From Cupriavidus numazuensis (lineage in GTDB: Bacteria; Pseudomonadota; Gammaproteobacteria; Burkholderiales; Burkholderiaceae): 64,000 nt of DNA. The notes under the pieces were generated by a model. It ran no database searches and had not been told where the DNA came from. It worked only from the letters and a program-made list of their open reading frames with translations. The stretch's first letter is position 1. The number at the start of each line of letters is the position of its first letter. The DNA lies in NCBI RefSeq assembly GCF_905397435.1, contig NZ_CAJPVI010000027.1:1-64000 (forward strand). Reading direction: 5' to 3'. A program made the translations under genes and the position numbers. Positions 18,701 through 25,889 of the stretch are shown here, piece after piece.

Positions 18701-19055
18701 CCCGCGCCTTGTCGCCGAACAGGCGCAACACATCGGGCGCCGGGCCGACGAAGGTCAGGCCGGCGTCGAGGCAGGCCTGCGCGAAGTCTGCGTTCTCGGA
18801 CAGGAAGCCATAGCCGGGATGAACGAGCTGGCAGCCTGCACGGCGCGCGGCGGCAACCACCTGTTCGATATCGAGATAAGCGCGCGGACCGCTGCCGGGC
18901 AGTGCCACGGCTTCATCGGCCTTGCGCACGTGCAGCGCGTCGCGGTCGTCCTCGCTGTGGATGGCCACGCTCGGCATGTCCAGGGCCGCTGCCGCGCGGG
19001 CGATGCGGATGGCGATTTCGCCGCGGTTGGCGATCAGGAGCTTGGGCGGATTCAT
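15756..19055 (-). CDS. Single-chain biotin-dependent acyl-CoA carboxylase (BC-BCCP-CT fusion)
   Basis: A 1099-residue fusion with all parts of a biotin-dependent carboxylase. Residues 1 to about 450 form the biotin carboxylase: LLIANRGEIAIRIARAA, HPGYGFLSENADFA, the Gly-rich ATP loop GGGGRG at 163-168, HIEIQVVAD and FMEANPRLQVEHTVTE. A biotinyl domain follows, with EAMKMEHP and Lys526 as the biotin attachment site. From about residue 600 comes a carboxyltransferase of the acyl-CoA carboxylase beta/alpha type (ARENIAQLCDPESFIEYGG, later SLCDTPGFMVGPQAE and GLEGSIRLGFRKELEA). It should carboxylate an acyl-CoA using ATP and bicarbonate. The order matches the single-chain acyl-CoA carboxylases, of which a mycobacterial long-chain acyl-CoA enzyme is characterised; the substrate here is unknown. 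Encoded between a CoA ligase gene, which could supply the acyl-CoA, and a binding-protein gene. Confidence 0.92.
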   Translation of the reverse strand: MNPPKLLIANRGEIAIRIARAAAALDMPSVAIHSEDDRDALHVRKADEAVALPGSGPRAYLDIEQVVAAARRAGCQLVHPGYGFLSENADFAQACLDAGLTFVGPAPDVLRLFGDKARARALAREHGVPVVPGTTGPTTLAAAHAFFADLPRGTGMMIKALAGGGGRGMRAVHDAAQIDEAWTRCASEATAAFGNGAVYVEQIVTAPRHIEIQVVADTNGQVITLGERECSLQRRHQKLVEVAPSPALDDATRARLAEAAATLARAAAYRGIGTFEFLVQERDGQPPAFWFMEANPRLQVEHTVTEMVTGVDLVQTQLAIAMGSDLAQLGLARVPAPRGVAVQLRINAEHLDGQGNLRPAAGTLTAFEAPSGPGVRVDSAGYAGMAANPRFDSLLAKLIVHEPSGNYARALALAYRALCEFRIEGIDTNRRLLQDLLQQDAVRRNAVHTQYLDHALPALAAADGDHPALHATGTAVSEQDAGDEDDLPNDALAVQAPMDGALAALHVKPGDTVRRGQPLAIIEAMKMEHPVEAPAAGTVLAVRTQAGATVRAGATLVLLEAGDDTGHAEQARAAADLDHIRADLRDTLERHALGQDAAREAAVAKRHAQGGRTARENIAQLCDPESFIEYGGLAIAAQRQRRTEDDLIRSTPADGIVTGIGTVNAAQLPDADARCMVLAYDYTVLAGTQGYYGHKKLDRMLALARQWQLPVVLFAEGGGGRPGDTDMPVVAGLDCTSFIQFARLSGQVPLVGIVHGRCFAGNAALLGCADVIIATRSATIGMGGPAMVEGGGLGVYAPEEVGPVGVQAPNGVIDVVVDDEQAAVETARRYLSYFQGDAPGWRAEDPRHLRHAIPENRLRSYDMRAVIHALADTDSVLELRAAFGTGIITALIRIEGRAFGCIANNPRHLGGAIDSAAADKAARFMQLCDAHGLPILSLCDTPGFMVGPQAEKSATVRHVSRLFVVAGALRVPFFTVVLRKGYGLGAQAMAGGSFAAPFFTAAWPSGEFGAMGLEGSIRLGFRKELEAVADPDEREALFARMVDAAYQRGRALNMASHLEIDAVIDPADTRRWLLRGLASVPPGSLGRRTGEDRRFIDTW

Positions 19056-19127
19056 GTCGGATTGCGGTGAGGCATGGGGCAGCCGCCCCAGCAGCGAAAT
19101 GCTGGGGCGGGGAGAGGGGATAGAACG

Positions 19128-20906
19128 TCAGCGCAGCGCTTCGGCCATCGGCACCAGGTCCTGCTTGCGCACCTTGCCGGTCGCCGTCAGCGGCAGCGCG
19201 TCGACGATGCGAAGCTGCGGCACCTTGTAGACCGCCATGCTGCCGCGGCACCACGCGGTCAGCGCGGCTTCGTCGACGGTGCCGACGGCTTCGGGCTTGA
19301 GCATCACGAAGGCGACCGGCACCTGGCCGCGGTCCTCGTCGGGCCGCCCGACCACGGCCGAGCCGAGGATGGCCGGGTGCTGGCCCAGCATGGTCTCGAT
19401 CTCGGCTGGGAACACGCTCATGCCGTTGACCTTGAGCATCTCCTTGCGCCGGCCCAGGTAGTGCAGGTAGCCGTCGGTGTCGATCACGCCGATGTCGCCG
19501 GTGTGGAACCAGCCGTCGCGCAGCGACTCGCGCGTGGCATCGGGCTTGTTCCAGTAGCCTTTGAGCAGCGTGGGCGTGCGCACGCACAGCTCGCCCTCGG
19601 TGCCGAGCGGCAGCAGTTCGCCCGTGGCGAAATCGCACACCTTGAACTCGGTGCCCGGCACCGGCAGCCCGACGAACACGGGCTGCGCGCGCAGGTCCAT
19701 GTCGTTGTCCTGCATGCCGCAGGTGAAGGTGTTGCAGGTCTGCGTCTCGGTCATGCCCCACGCGGTTTCGGCAATGGTCGAGCCGGTCAGCGCCTGCCAG
19801 CGGTGGCGGTAATCGAGGTTCAGCTTCTTGACGAAGGACGACACGCCGACATGGCGCAGCGAGCGCAGGTCGTAGTCGGCAACGCGCGGGTGGTCCATGA
19901 CCTCGACGGCGCTGTCGACGAGCATCGAAGCATTGGTGACCTTGTAGTGCTGCACGGCGGCCATGAAGGTCTGTGCGTCCCACCGTGCCAGCAATACCAG
20001 CGGGATGCCGAAGAAGACCGGGAAGATCAGGCACAGGTTCTCGCCCGCGATCCAGAACTCGGGGAAGAAGCCGAGCATGACGGAGTCGTCGGCCAGGGGC
20101 AGCGCCACGGCGCCGAACGCGGCGGCCATGTCGACCATGTCGCCCTGCGTGTGGATGCAGCCCTTGGGCAGGCCCGTGGTGCCGCCGGTGTAGTTGAGCG
20201 CGGCTGGAGCGTCGAGATCGGGAATCGACTGCGGCGCGGGGGCGGTGCAGGCGGCCATCGCGCGCAGCAGGTCGATCGCGCGGTCCTGCGGCTCGGGTTC
20301 CAGGCGCGGGGCCTGCACCATCGGCGGCAAAGGCAGCGTGGGTGCGGTCGGCACGACGTCGGCGTAGCTGGCGACAAAGAGATGGCGCAACGGATCGTCC
20401 GCGCCGAGTTCCTCCCGAGTGTCGGCCACAAGCGGCAGCAACTGGTCCAGCGCGATCAGTGCGCAGGGCGTGCTGTCCCGCAGCGCATGCAGCAGCTCGG
20501 CGCGCTGCGACAGCGGGCTTACCGGCACGTAGATCGCGCCCAGCTTCAGGATGCCGAAGAACACCACATGGAACTGCGGGCAGTTGGGCAGCAATACCGC
20601 GACGCGGTCGCCGGTGCCGATGCCGTGCGCGGCCAGCAGGGCGGCGCAGCGGTCGCTCTGCGCATCGAGCTCCGCGTAGCGCGTGACGTGGCCATAGAAG
20701 TGGACGGCGGGCTGCTCCGGACGCTGGCGGGCCCAGTGGCGCAGCATCTCGGACAGTGGCACCCGGCCCAGCGGGTACTGCGGTTCGCGCGGTGCACCGG
20801 CTGGCCAGGCGGTGCGCCAGCGGCGGTGCAGGTCATCCAGGTACTCGGCTTCATTCCGTCGTGCGCCAGGTGCGGCGGATACGGGCGGCGTTGCAGTCTG
20901 ATCCAT
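19128..20906 (-). CDS. AMP-forming acyl-CoA synthetase
   Basis: A 592-residue adenylate-forming ligase of the ANL superfamily. The AMP-binding loop is YTGGTTGLPKG, the A5-type motif GMTETQT, the A7 motif TGDIGVIDTDGY, the hinge YLGRRKEMLKVNG, and the catalytic lysine lies in the C-terminal TATGKVRKQDL. It converts a carboxylic acid to its CoA thioester using ATP. The ATG at 20906 was chosen because GGAGA lies upstream and because the extra 16 residues of the longer frame have no similarity. First gene of the ligase-carboxylase-binding protein operon, 72 bases before the carboxylase gene. Two palindromes 61-92 bases upstream of the start are probable sites for the divergent TetR regulator. Confidence 0.9.
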   Translation of the reverse strand: MDQTATPPVSAAPGARRNEAEYLDDLHRRWRTAWPAGAPREPQYPLGRVPLSEMLRHWARQRPEQPAVHFYGHVTRYAELDAQSDRCAALLAAHGIGTGDRVAVLLPNCPQFHVVFFGILKLGAIYVPVSPLSQRAELLHALRDSTPCALIALDQLLPLVADTREELGADDPLRHLFVASYADVVPTAPTLPLPPMVQAPRLEPEPQDRAIDLLRAMAACTAPAPQSIPDLDAPAALNYTGGTTGLPKGCIHTQGDMVDMAAAFGAVALPLADDSVMLGFFPEFWIAGENLCLIFPVFFGIPLVLLARWDAQTFMAAVQHYKVTNASMLVDSAVEVMDHPRVADYDLRSLRHVGVSSFVKKLNLDYRHRWQALTGSTIAETAWGMTETQTCNTFTCGMQDNDMDLRAQPVFVGLPVPGTEFKVCDFATGELLPLGTEGELCVRTPTLLKGYWNKPDATRESLRDGWFHTGDIGVIDTDGYLHYLGRRKEMLKVNGMSVFPAEIETMLGQHPAILGSAVVGRPDEDRGQVPVAFVMLKPEAVGTVDEAALTAWCRGSMAVYKVPQLRIVDALPLTATGKVRKQDLVPMAEALR

Positions 20907-20966
20907 CAGCGGGTGTCTCCTCGCAGGATGTGTCGGCGACGGCGCGACCAGCACGCCGTAGGTATG

Positions 20967-20998
20967 TACCTCTTGGTATATTTATTTACCGATGGGTA
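20967..20998. promoter_or_regulatory. Tandem palindromic operator, TACC-N4-GGTA twice
   Basis: Two perfect inverted repeats, TACCTCTTGGTA (20967-20978) and TACCGATGGGTA (20987-20998), are spaced exactly 20 bp from start to start, close to two helical turns. They lie in an AT-rich stretch between the divergent CoA-ligase and TetR genes, where the promoters must be. Such paired sites are typical of TetR-family autoregulators that also control a divergent operon. The assignment to the adjacent TetR protein is inference. Confidence 0.7.
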
Positions 20999-21111
20999 TG
21001 ATCCTAGGCCGGGCGCGCGTTTGCGTCAATCCGCCGAGCGCCTGTGGCCCCCCGAATGTGGGCTGGGTGCGCCCCGATGGCGAGGTTCCGGCCCCATGCG
21101 AGAATTGCGAC

Positions 21112-21747
21112 ATGTCGATTGCACCGAAATCCGCAGCGGAGGCCGAGGAAGCGCCGGCCCGTCCGCATATTGCCGAGCGCCAGGAAGCGCGCCGCCGCCA
21201 GATCCTGGATGCGGCCGCGCAGCTCTTCTACACCAAGGGCTATCCCGGCATGACCATGAATGACCTGTGCCGCGCGCTGGGCGTGACCAAGCCGGCCGTC
21301 TACTACTACTTCACCGACAAGTACGAGATCTTCGACATCCTGTGCCGCGAATCGGCGCAGACCTGCCTTCCTGTGATCCGCGAGACGGCCGATCCGTCGC
21401 TGCCCGTGCGCGAACGGCTGCATACATGCCTGCTCGAAATGGCGCGCCGCTGCGTGTCGTGCCACGTGGCGGCCACGCTGAGCTTCCGCGACAACCAGTA
21501 CCTGAAGCCCGAAACCGTGGCCTGGCTCGACAGCATGGCGCGCGATTTCTATCGCGACCTGTATGCGCTGCTCGAGGAAGGCAAGCGCGAAGGCGTGTTC
21601 GCGTTTGGCGATGCGCGCGTCGCGGCCCATTCGATCGGCAGCGTGGTCGGCTTCATGTACACGTGGCACCAGCCGGGCCGCATGGAACCCGAGGCGCTCG
21701 CGCAGGAGCTCGCCTCCAACATGATGAAGCTGGTGCTGCCAGCCTGA
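21112..21747 (+). CDS. TetR family transcriptional regulator
   Basis: A 211-residue regulator with an N-terminal TetR helix-turn-helix at about residues 20-66: RRRQILDAAAQLFYTKGYPGMTMNDLCRALGVTKPAVYYYFTDKYEIFD, read in overlapping segments of the family pattern. The C-terminal half is a helical ligand-binding domain, here probably for an acyl-CoA or free acid. The ATG at 21112 gives a normal N-terminal length; an upstream in-frame ATG at 20992 would overlap the second operator palindrome. It is divergent from the ligase-carboxylase-binding protein operon and is the likely repressor of that operon and of itself. Confidence 0.9.
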   Translation: MSIAPKSAAEAEEAPARPHIAERQEARRRQILDAAAQLFYTKGYPGMTMNDLCRALGVTKPAVYYYFTDKYEIFDILCRESAQTCLPVIRETADPSLPVRERLHTCLLEMARRCVSCHVAATLSFRDNQYLKPETVAWLDSMARDFYRDLYALLEEGKREGVFAFGDARVAAHSIGSVVGFMYTWHQPGRMEPEALAQELASNMMKLVLPA

Positions 21748-21786
21748 GCGGGCTCGGGGTTATCCCGTGGCCGGTGCTGCGCCCGT

Positions 21787-21801
21787 GGCGCATAATGCGC
21801 C
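21787..21801. promoter_or_regulatory. 15-bp palindrome containing a -10-like hexamer, upstream of fadD
   Basis: GGCGCATAATGCGCC is a perfect palindrome with 6-bp arms around TAA. It embeds CATAAT, a possible -10 element for the acyl-CoA ligase gene that starts 113 bases later; the candidate -35 (TGGCCG at 21768) is weak. No T run follows, so it is not a terminator. A regulator that covers the -10 would fit, but this is inference. Confidence 0.35.
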
Positions 21802-21881
21802 TGGGGACCGGTCTTTCCCCTGAGGACTTCGTCTAACGTGTTGTTTTCACGCGGGCTGGCGTTTAGCATTCCCGAAAAATC

Positions 21882-21893
21882 GAACGACCATTC
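21882..21893. promoter_or_regulatory. Candidate fatty-acid regulator operator upstream of fadD
   Basis: GAACGACCATTC is a 12-bp near-palindrome (one mismatch) 20 bases before the fadD-type start codon. GAAC...GTTC-type palindromes are common sites of TetR-family fatty-acid regulators in proteobacteria. Which regulator binds here cannot be told from this window. Confidence 0.4.
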
Positions 21894-21913
21894 AGAAATC
21901 AGGAGACGGTGTC

Positions 21914-23596
21914 ATGGACAGGTTTTGGCTGAAACACTACCCGGCCGGCGTGCCCGCCGAGATCGATGCCAGCCAGTTTCGCTCGCTTGCGCAGCTGCTC
22001 GAGCATTCCTTCCGCACCTATGCCGACCGCCGCGCCTTCGTCTGCATGGACAAGGCCATCACCTACGGCGAGCTGGACCGCATGTCGGCGCACTTTGCCG
22101 CGTGGCTGCAGTCGCGCGGCCTGCGCCCCGGTGCGCGCGTGGCGATCATGATGCCGAACGTGCTGCAATACCCGGTGGTGCTGGCCGCGGTGCTGCGCGC
22201 CGGGTTTGTCGTCGTCAACGTCAACCCGCTCTACACCCCGCGCGAGCTTGAGCACCAGCTCAAGGACAGCGGCGCCGAGGCCATCGTCATCCTCGAGAAT
22301 TTCGCCACCACGCTGCAGCAGGTGCTGGCACGGACGCCAGTCAAGCATGTGGTGGTCGCGAGCATGGGCGACCTGCTTGGCGGGCTCAAGGGTGCCATCG
22401 TCAATTTCGTGGTGCGCAACGTCAAGAAGATGGTGCCGGAGTGGGAGCTGCCCAACTGCGTGCGCTTCAACGCCGTGCTGGCAGAAGGGCGCAAGCTCAC
22501 GCTGCAGCCGGCCACCACGGGGCCTGACGACGTCGCGTTCCTGCAGTACACGGGCGGCACCACCGGCGTTTCGAAGGGTGCGGTGCTGCTGCATCGGAAC
22601 GTCGTCTCCAACGTGCTGCAGTCCGAAGCGTGGATGCAACCGGCGCTGAACAAGGGCGCGCCGATCGAGCAGGTCGTCACAATCACGGCGCTGCCGCTGT
22701 ACCACATCTTCGCGCTGACGGTCTGCTGCCTGCTTGGCATGCGCAATGGCGGCATGAGCGTGTTGATCCCGAACCCGCGCGATATCCCGGGCTTTATCAA
22801 GGAACTGCAGAAGTACAAGTTCCACATGTTCCCGGCGGTCAACACGCTGTACAACGCGCTGATCAACAATCCGGAAATCGGCAAGGTCGATTTCTCGGGC
22901 CTGCGCGTGGCCAACGGCGGCGGCATGGCGGTGCAGGAAGCGGTGGCCAAGCAGTGGCTCGCCAAGACCGGGTGCCCGATCATCGAAGGCTATGGCCTGT
23001 CCGAGACTTCGCCGTCGGCGACTTGCAACCCGACCGACAGCAACGCGTTCTCGGGCACCATCGGCCTGCCGCTGCCGTCGACCGACATCGCCATCCGCGA
23101 CGACGACGGCGGCGACGTGCCGCTGGGCCAGCCCGGCGAGATCTGCATCCGCGGCCCGCAGGTGATGGCCGGCTACTGGAACCGTCCGGACGAGACCGCC
23201 AAGGTCATGACGCCAGACGGCTTCTTCAAGACCGGCGATATCGGCGTGATGGACGAGCGTGGCTACACCAAGATCGTCGACCGCAAGAAGGACATGATCC
23301 TGGTGTCGGGCTTCAACGTCTATCCGAACGAGATCGAAGGTGTCGCCGCCGAATGCCCGGGCGTGCTGGAAGTAGCCGCCGTTGGCGTGCCCGACACGCA
23401 TTCGGGCGAGGTGGTGAAGCTTTACGTCGTGAAGAAGGATCCGGCGCTCACCGAAGCCGACGTGATCGAATTCTGCAAGGAGCGGCTCACCGGCTACAAG
23501 CGGCCCAAGTATGTGGAGTTCCGTACCGAACTGCCGAAGACCAATGTCGGCAAGATCCTGCGGCGCGAGCTGCGCGATACGCGTCAGGCTGCCTGA
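21914..23596 (+). CDS. fadD: Long-chain fatty acid-CoA ligase
   Basis: A 560-residue FadD-type acyl-CoA synthetase, the usual length. It starts MDRFWLKHYPAGVPAEID like other proteobacterial FadD proteins. The ATP/AMP loop is YTGGTTGVSKGA, the second motif is GYGLSETSP, TGDIGVMDERGYTKIVDRKKDM follows, then the FadD-typical VSGFNVYPNEIE, and the catalytic lysine is in KTNVGKILRREL. It activates exogenous fatty acids for beta-oxidation at the inner membrane. Preceded by an AGGAG ribosome-binding site and a GAACGACCATTC palindrome, and followed by a strong terminator, so it is probably monocistronic. Confidence 0.93.
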   Translation: MDRFWLKHYPAGVPAEIDASQFRSLAQLLEHSFRTYADRRAFVCMDKAITYGELDRMSAHFAAWLQSRGLRPGARVAIMMPNVLQYPVVLAAVLRAGFVVVNVNPLYTPRELEHQLKDSGAEAIVILENFATTLQQVLARTPVKHVVVASMGDLLGGLKGAIVNFVVRNVKKMVPEWELPNCVRFNAVLAEGRKLTLQPATTGPDDVAFLQYTGGTTGVSKGAVLLHRNVVSNVLQSEAWMQPALNKGAPIEQVVTITALPLYHIFALTVCCLLGMRNGGMSVLIPNPRDIPGFIKELQKYKFHMFPAVNTLYNALINNPEIGKVDFSGLRVANGGGMAVQEAVAKQWLAKTGCPIIEGYGLSETSPSATCNPTDSNAFSGTIGLPLPSTDIAIRDDDGGDVPLGQPGEICIRGPQVMAGYWNRPDETAKVMTPDGFFKTGDIGVMDERGYTKIVDRKKDMILVSGFNVYPNEIEGVAAECPGVLEVAAVGVPDTHSGEVVKLYVVKKDPALTEADVIEFCKERLTGYKRPKYVEFRTELPKTNVGKILRRELRDTRQAA

Positions 23597-23612
23597 TCGC
23601 CTGGCACGGCTC

Positions 23613-23650
23613 AAGCAAAACGGCCTCCCGCTCGGGAGGCCGTTTTGCTT
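23613..23650. terminator. Bidirectional terminator after fadD
   Basis: A long perfect inverted repeat (AAGCAAAACGGCCTCCCG / CGGGAGGCCGTTTTGCTT) with only CT between the arms. Its flanks give T-rich 3' ends on both strands. It lies between fadD and the convergent lipoprotein gene and probably serves both. Confidence 0.93.
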
Positions 23651-23662
23651 TGCGCGCTTCGT

Positions 23663-24115
23663 TCAACACTCGTTCGATGGCGCCAGCCGGGCATCGCTGC
23701 TGCCATCGACGTAGATCAGCCGCACGCAGGCACCTGGCTCCAGACCAGGCGCGGCGGGCGCGTTGACCGAGGCGATCGTGCCGTCGATGGTGCGCACCTT
23801 GTACTGGAACAGGTCGATCTGCTGCGGCGGCGGTGGCCGGTTGAACAGGCGCGAAAGATCGAACGAGAACCCGACCCCCACGCCGCCTCCGCCCCCGCCG
23901 CTGCCGCCCACGGCGCCGACCCCGACGCCGCCATAGTTGCCGTAGCCGCCGCTATCGGTCGCGACGTCGATGCGCGTCAGGAACGTCTTTTCGGTGACGC
24001 GGCCGAGCTTGATCGTGGCGTTCAGCGGCGTAACTTGCGGCGCCGGCGGCGCGGTATTGCAGCCGGCAACGGTGGCCAGCAACGCGGCCAAAACCAGTGT
24101 GTAGGTCGTCTTCAT
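23663..24115 (-). CDS. Glycine-rich lipoprotein
   Basis: A 150-residue predicted lipoprotein: MKTTYTLVLAALLATVAGC with lipobox VAGC. The middle (about residues 55-85) is dominated by Gly, Val and Ser (GGYGNYGGVGVGAVGG and a Gly run). The C-terminal part contains RLFNRPPPPQQIDLFQYKVRTIDG and ends in PSNEC. I do not recognise a named family; the layout recalls small glycine-zipper outer-membrane lipoproteins. Its ATG overlaps the stop of the upstream marR gene (ATGA), so the two are translationally coupled, which suggests envelope-stress or drug-responsive expression. Confidence 0.8.
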   Translation of the reverse strand: MKTTYTLVLAALLATVAGCNTAPPAPQVTPLNATIKLGRVTEKTFLTRIDVATDSGGYGNYGGVGVGAVGGSGGGGGGVGVGFSFDLSRLFNRPPPPQQIDLFQYKVRTIDGTIASVNAPAAPGLEPGACVRLIYVDGSSDARLAPSNEC

Positions 24116-24615
24116 GGTGCAGTCAGCCCGGCCTTGAGCCGGCCAAGCAGTCGGAACAGGGCGCGGCGGTCGGTATCGGCCAGGCCCGAGAACAGTTGCT
24201 CGATCCAGTCCTCATGCGCGCGTGCCATGCGCGAGAACGCCTCGCGTCCCGCGGGCGTAAGCCGGATCAGGTAAGCGCGACGGTCGGTCGGCAGGGCCTC
24301 GCGCGAGACCAGTCCTTCCTGCTGGAGCTGGTCGGTAATGCCGGTGACGTTGCCGCCGGTCACCATCATGCGGCGCGACAGCTCGCCCATCTTCAGGCCT
24401 TCGGGATGGCGGTCAAGCTGGGACAGAAGGTCGAAGCGCGGCAGCGTGCAGGCGAAGTCCTGGCGCAGCCGACTGCGGATGTCGGCCTCGACGAGGTTGG
24501 TACAGGTCAGCAGCCGCAGCCACAGGCGCAGCGCCTCGTGCTCGGTGTCGCCGGCACGGGTTTCAAGGTCGACCGGGGCGGCATCATTGTTGCCGGCGGT
24601 GGAGGGATTGGGCAT
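24112..24615 (-). CDS. MarR family transcriptional regulator
   Basis: A 167-residue MarR-type winged-helix protein. The helix-turn-helix and wing are visible in MGELSRRMMVTGGNVTGITDQL and EGLVSREALPTDRRAYLIRLTPAGREAF, and the flanking N- and C-terminal helices form the dimer interface. These proteins bind palindromes as dimers and usually respond to phenolic or other small ligands. The stop overlaps the start of the lipoprotein gene by four bases. A TTGA-N4-TCAA palindrome lies 56 bases upstream of the start and is a candidate autoregulatory site. Confidence 0.9.
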   Translation of the reverse strand: MPNPSTAGNNDAAPVDLETRAGDTEHEALRLWLRLLTCTNLVEADIRSRLRQDFACTLPRFDLLSQLDRHPEGLKMGELSRRMMVTGGNVTGITDQLQQEGLVSREALPTDRRAYLIRLTPAGREAFSRMARAHEDWIEQLFSGLADTDRRALFRLLGRLKAGLTAP

Positions 24616-24670
24616 CGGGATGAACAGTTATGCGGCCGGGCCGCCCGCCATTGGCGGGTGGTCCAGACAT

Positions 24671-24682
24671 TTGATGCCTCAA
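24671..24682. promoter_or_regulatory. Candidate MarR operator TTGATGCCTCAA
   Basis: A palindrome with TTGA/TCAA arms and a 4-base centre, in an AT-richer segment 56-67 bases upstream of the marR start. Spacing and composition fit a MarR-family site, which often uses TTGA-type half sites. The assignment is inference. Confidence 0.45.
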
Positions 24683-24723
24683 GTATATGCCGGTTGGCCG
24701 GTTCGGGCCGCTGTCTGGCCCGT

Positions 24724-25725
24724 TCAGTCGACCTTGGCGCCCGACGCCTTGACCACCTGGGCCCACTTGGCGGTTTCCGAACGGATCAGTGCGGCGAACT
24801 GCTCCGGCGTGTTGCCGACCGGTTCCGCGCCCTGGGCCTGCAGGCGCTCGCGCACGGCGGGCGAGCCCAGCGCCTTGGCCACCTCGTGCTGCAGGCGGTT
24901 GATGATGTCTGGTGGCGTGCCGGCCGGCGCCAGCAGGCCAAACCAGGAACTGGCCTCGTAGCTGGGCAGGTTCGCGGCGGCCGCGATGGTCGGCACGTCG
25001 GGCAGGGCCGGCGACGGCTTCGCGCTGGTCACCGCCAGCGCCTTGAGCTTGCCGGCCTTGATCAGCGCCATGGACGACGGCAGGTTGTCGAACATGACCT
25101 GCATGGTGCCGCCCGTCAGGTCCGTCAGCGCGGGTCCGCTGCCCTTGTACGGGAAGTGGACCATATACGTGCGTGTCTGCGTCTTGAAGAGTTCGCCGGC
25201 CAGGTGGATCGACGTACCGTTGCCGCTCGACGCCATGTTGAGCTTGCCCGGGTTGGCGCGCGCATAGGCGATCAGGTCGCGGACGTTGCTGATCTTGTTC
25301 TGCTGCGCGAAGGCCGGGTTGATGACCAGCACATTGGGCACCGCGGCGACTTCGGTAATCGGTGCGAAGTCCTTGATCGGGTCAAATGGCAGCTTGCCGT
25401 ACAGCGACTGGTTGATGCCGTGCGTGCCGACCGTGCCCATCAGCAGCGTATAGCCGTCCGGCGCGGACTTGGCCACGATGTCCGCGCCGATATTGCCGCC
25501 GGCGCCGGGCTTGTTGTCCACCACCATGTTCCAGCCAGGCAGCTTCGCGAGCTCGGCCGCCACGGCGCGCGCCAGGATATCGGTCGTGCCGCCGGCCGCG
25601 AACGGCACCACGAGCCGGATCGGCTTGTTCGGATAGGGATCCGCCGCCAGGACCGGCTGGCTCAGTAATGCGGCGAGACTACCGGACAACAGCAGTGCGA
25701 CGACGTGCCGGCGATGGGATGGCAT
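24724..25725 (-). CDS. Bug family tripartite tricarboxylate transporter-type binding protein
   Basis: A 333-residue periplasmic binding protein of the Bug (TctC-like) family, greatly expanded in Bordetella, Cupriavidus and relatives. The signal peptide ends around PVLAADPYP. Family marks are YPNKPIRLVVPFAAGGTTDILAR, VDNKPGAGGNIGADIVAKSAPDGYTLLMG, LPFDPIKDFAPI and the C-terminal segment around RLQAQGAEPVG. It binds carboxylates or aromatic acids. As is usual for this family, no TctA/TctB membrane genes are adjacent, so it is an orphan and its ligand is unknown. It lies between the porin and marR genes on the same strand, with a terminator separating it from the porin gene. Confidence 0.93.
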   Translation of the reverse strand: MPSHRRHVVALLLSGSLAALLSQPVLAADPYPNKPIRLVVPFAAGGTTDILARAVAAELAKLPGWNMVVDNKPGAGGNIGADIVAKSAPDGYTLLMGTVGTHGINQSLYGKLPFDPIKDFAPITEVAAVPNVLVINPAFAQQNKISNVRDLIAYARANPGKLNMASSGNGTSIHLAGELFKTQTRTYMVHFPYKGSGPALTDLTGGTMQVMFDNLPSSMALIKAGKLKALAVTSAKPSPALPDVPTIAAAANLPSYEASSWFGLLAPAGTPPDIINRLQHEVAKALGSPAVRERLQAQGAEPVGNTPEQFAALIRSETAKWAQVVKASGAKVD

Positions 25726-25841
25726 GCGGGTCTCCTGAAATGTCCGGGCAAGGCCGGCCTGTGGATGGGTCAGTGCATTCTAGTAGCCACCCGCGTGGAC
25801 GCCGATGAGGTGATGCCCTATGACCGCACATGCGCCATGCC

Positions 25842-25869
25842 AAAGAAAAAGGCACCCGAAGGTGCCTTT
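25842..25869 (-). terminator. Rho-independent terminator of the porin gene
   Basis: Read on the minus strand, AAAGGCACC / GGTGCCTTT forms a 9-bp stem with a TTCG loop, followed by TTTCTTTGG. It lies 20 bases after the porin stop codon. Confidence 0.93.
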
Positions 25870-25889
25870 GCGGTTCAGGCGAAATACGC

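Noticed and set aside
19074..21263. A 729-codon plus-strand frame across the CoA ligase gene
   Set aside because: It is antisense to a clear adenylate-forming ligase, runs through the operator region and into the tetR gene in another frame, and has low-complexity composition.
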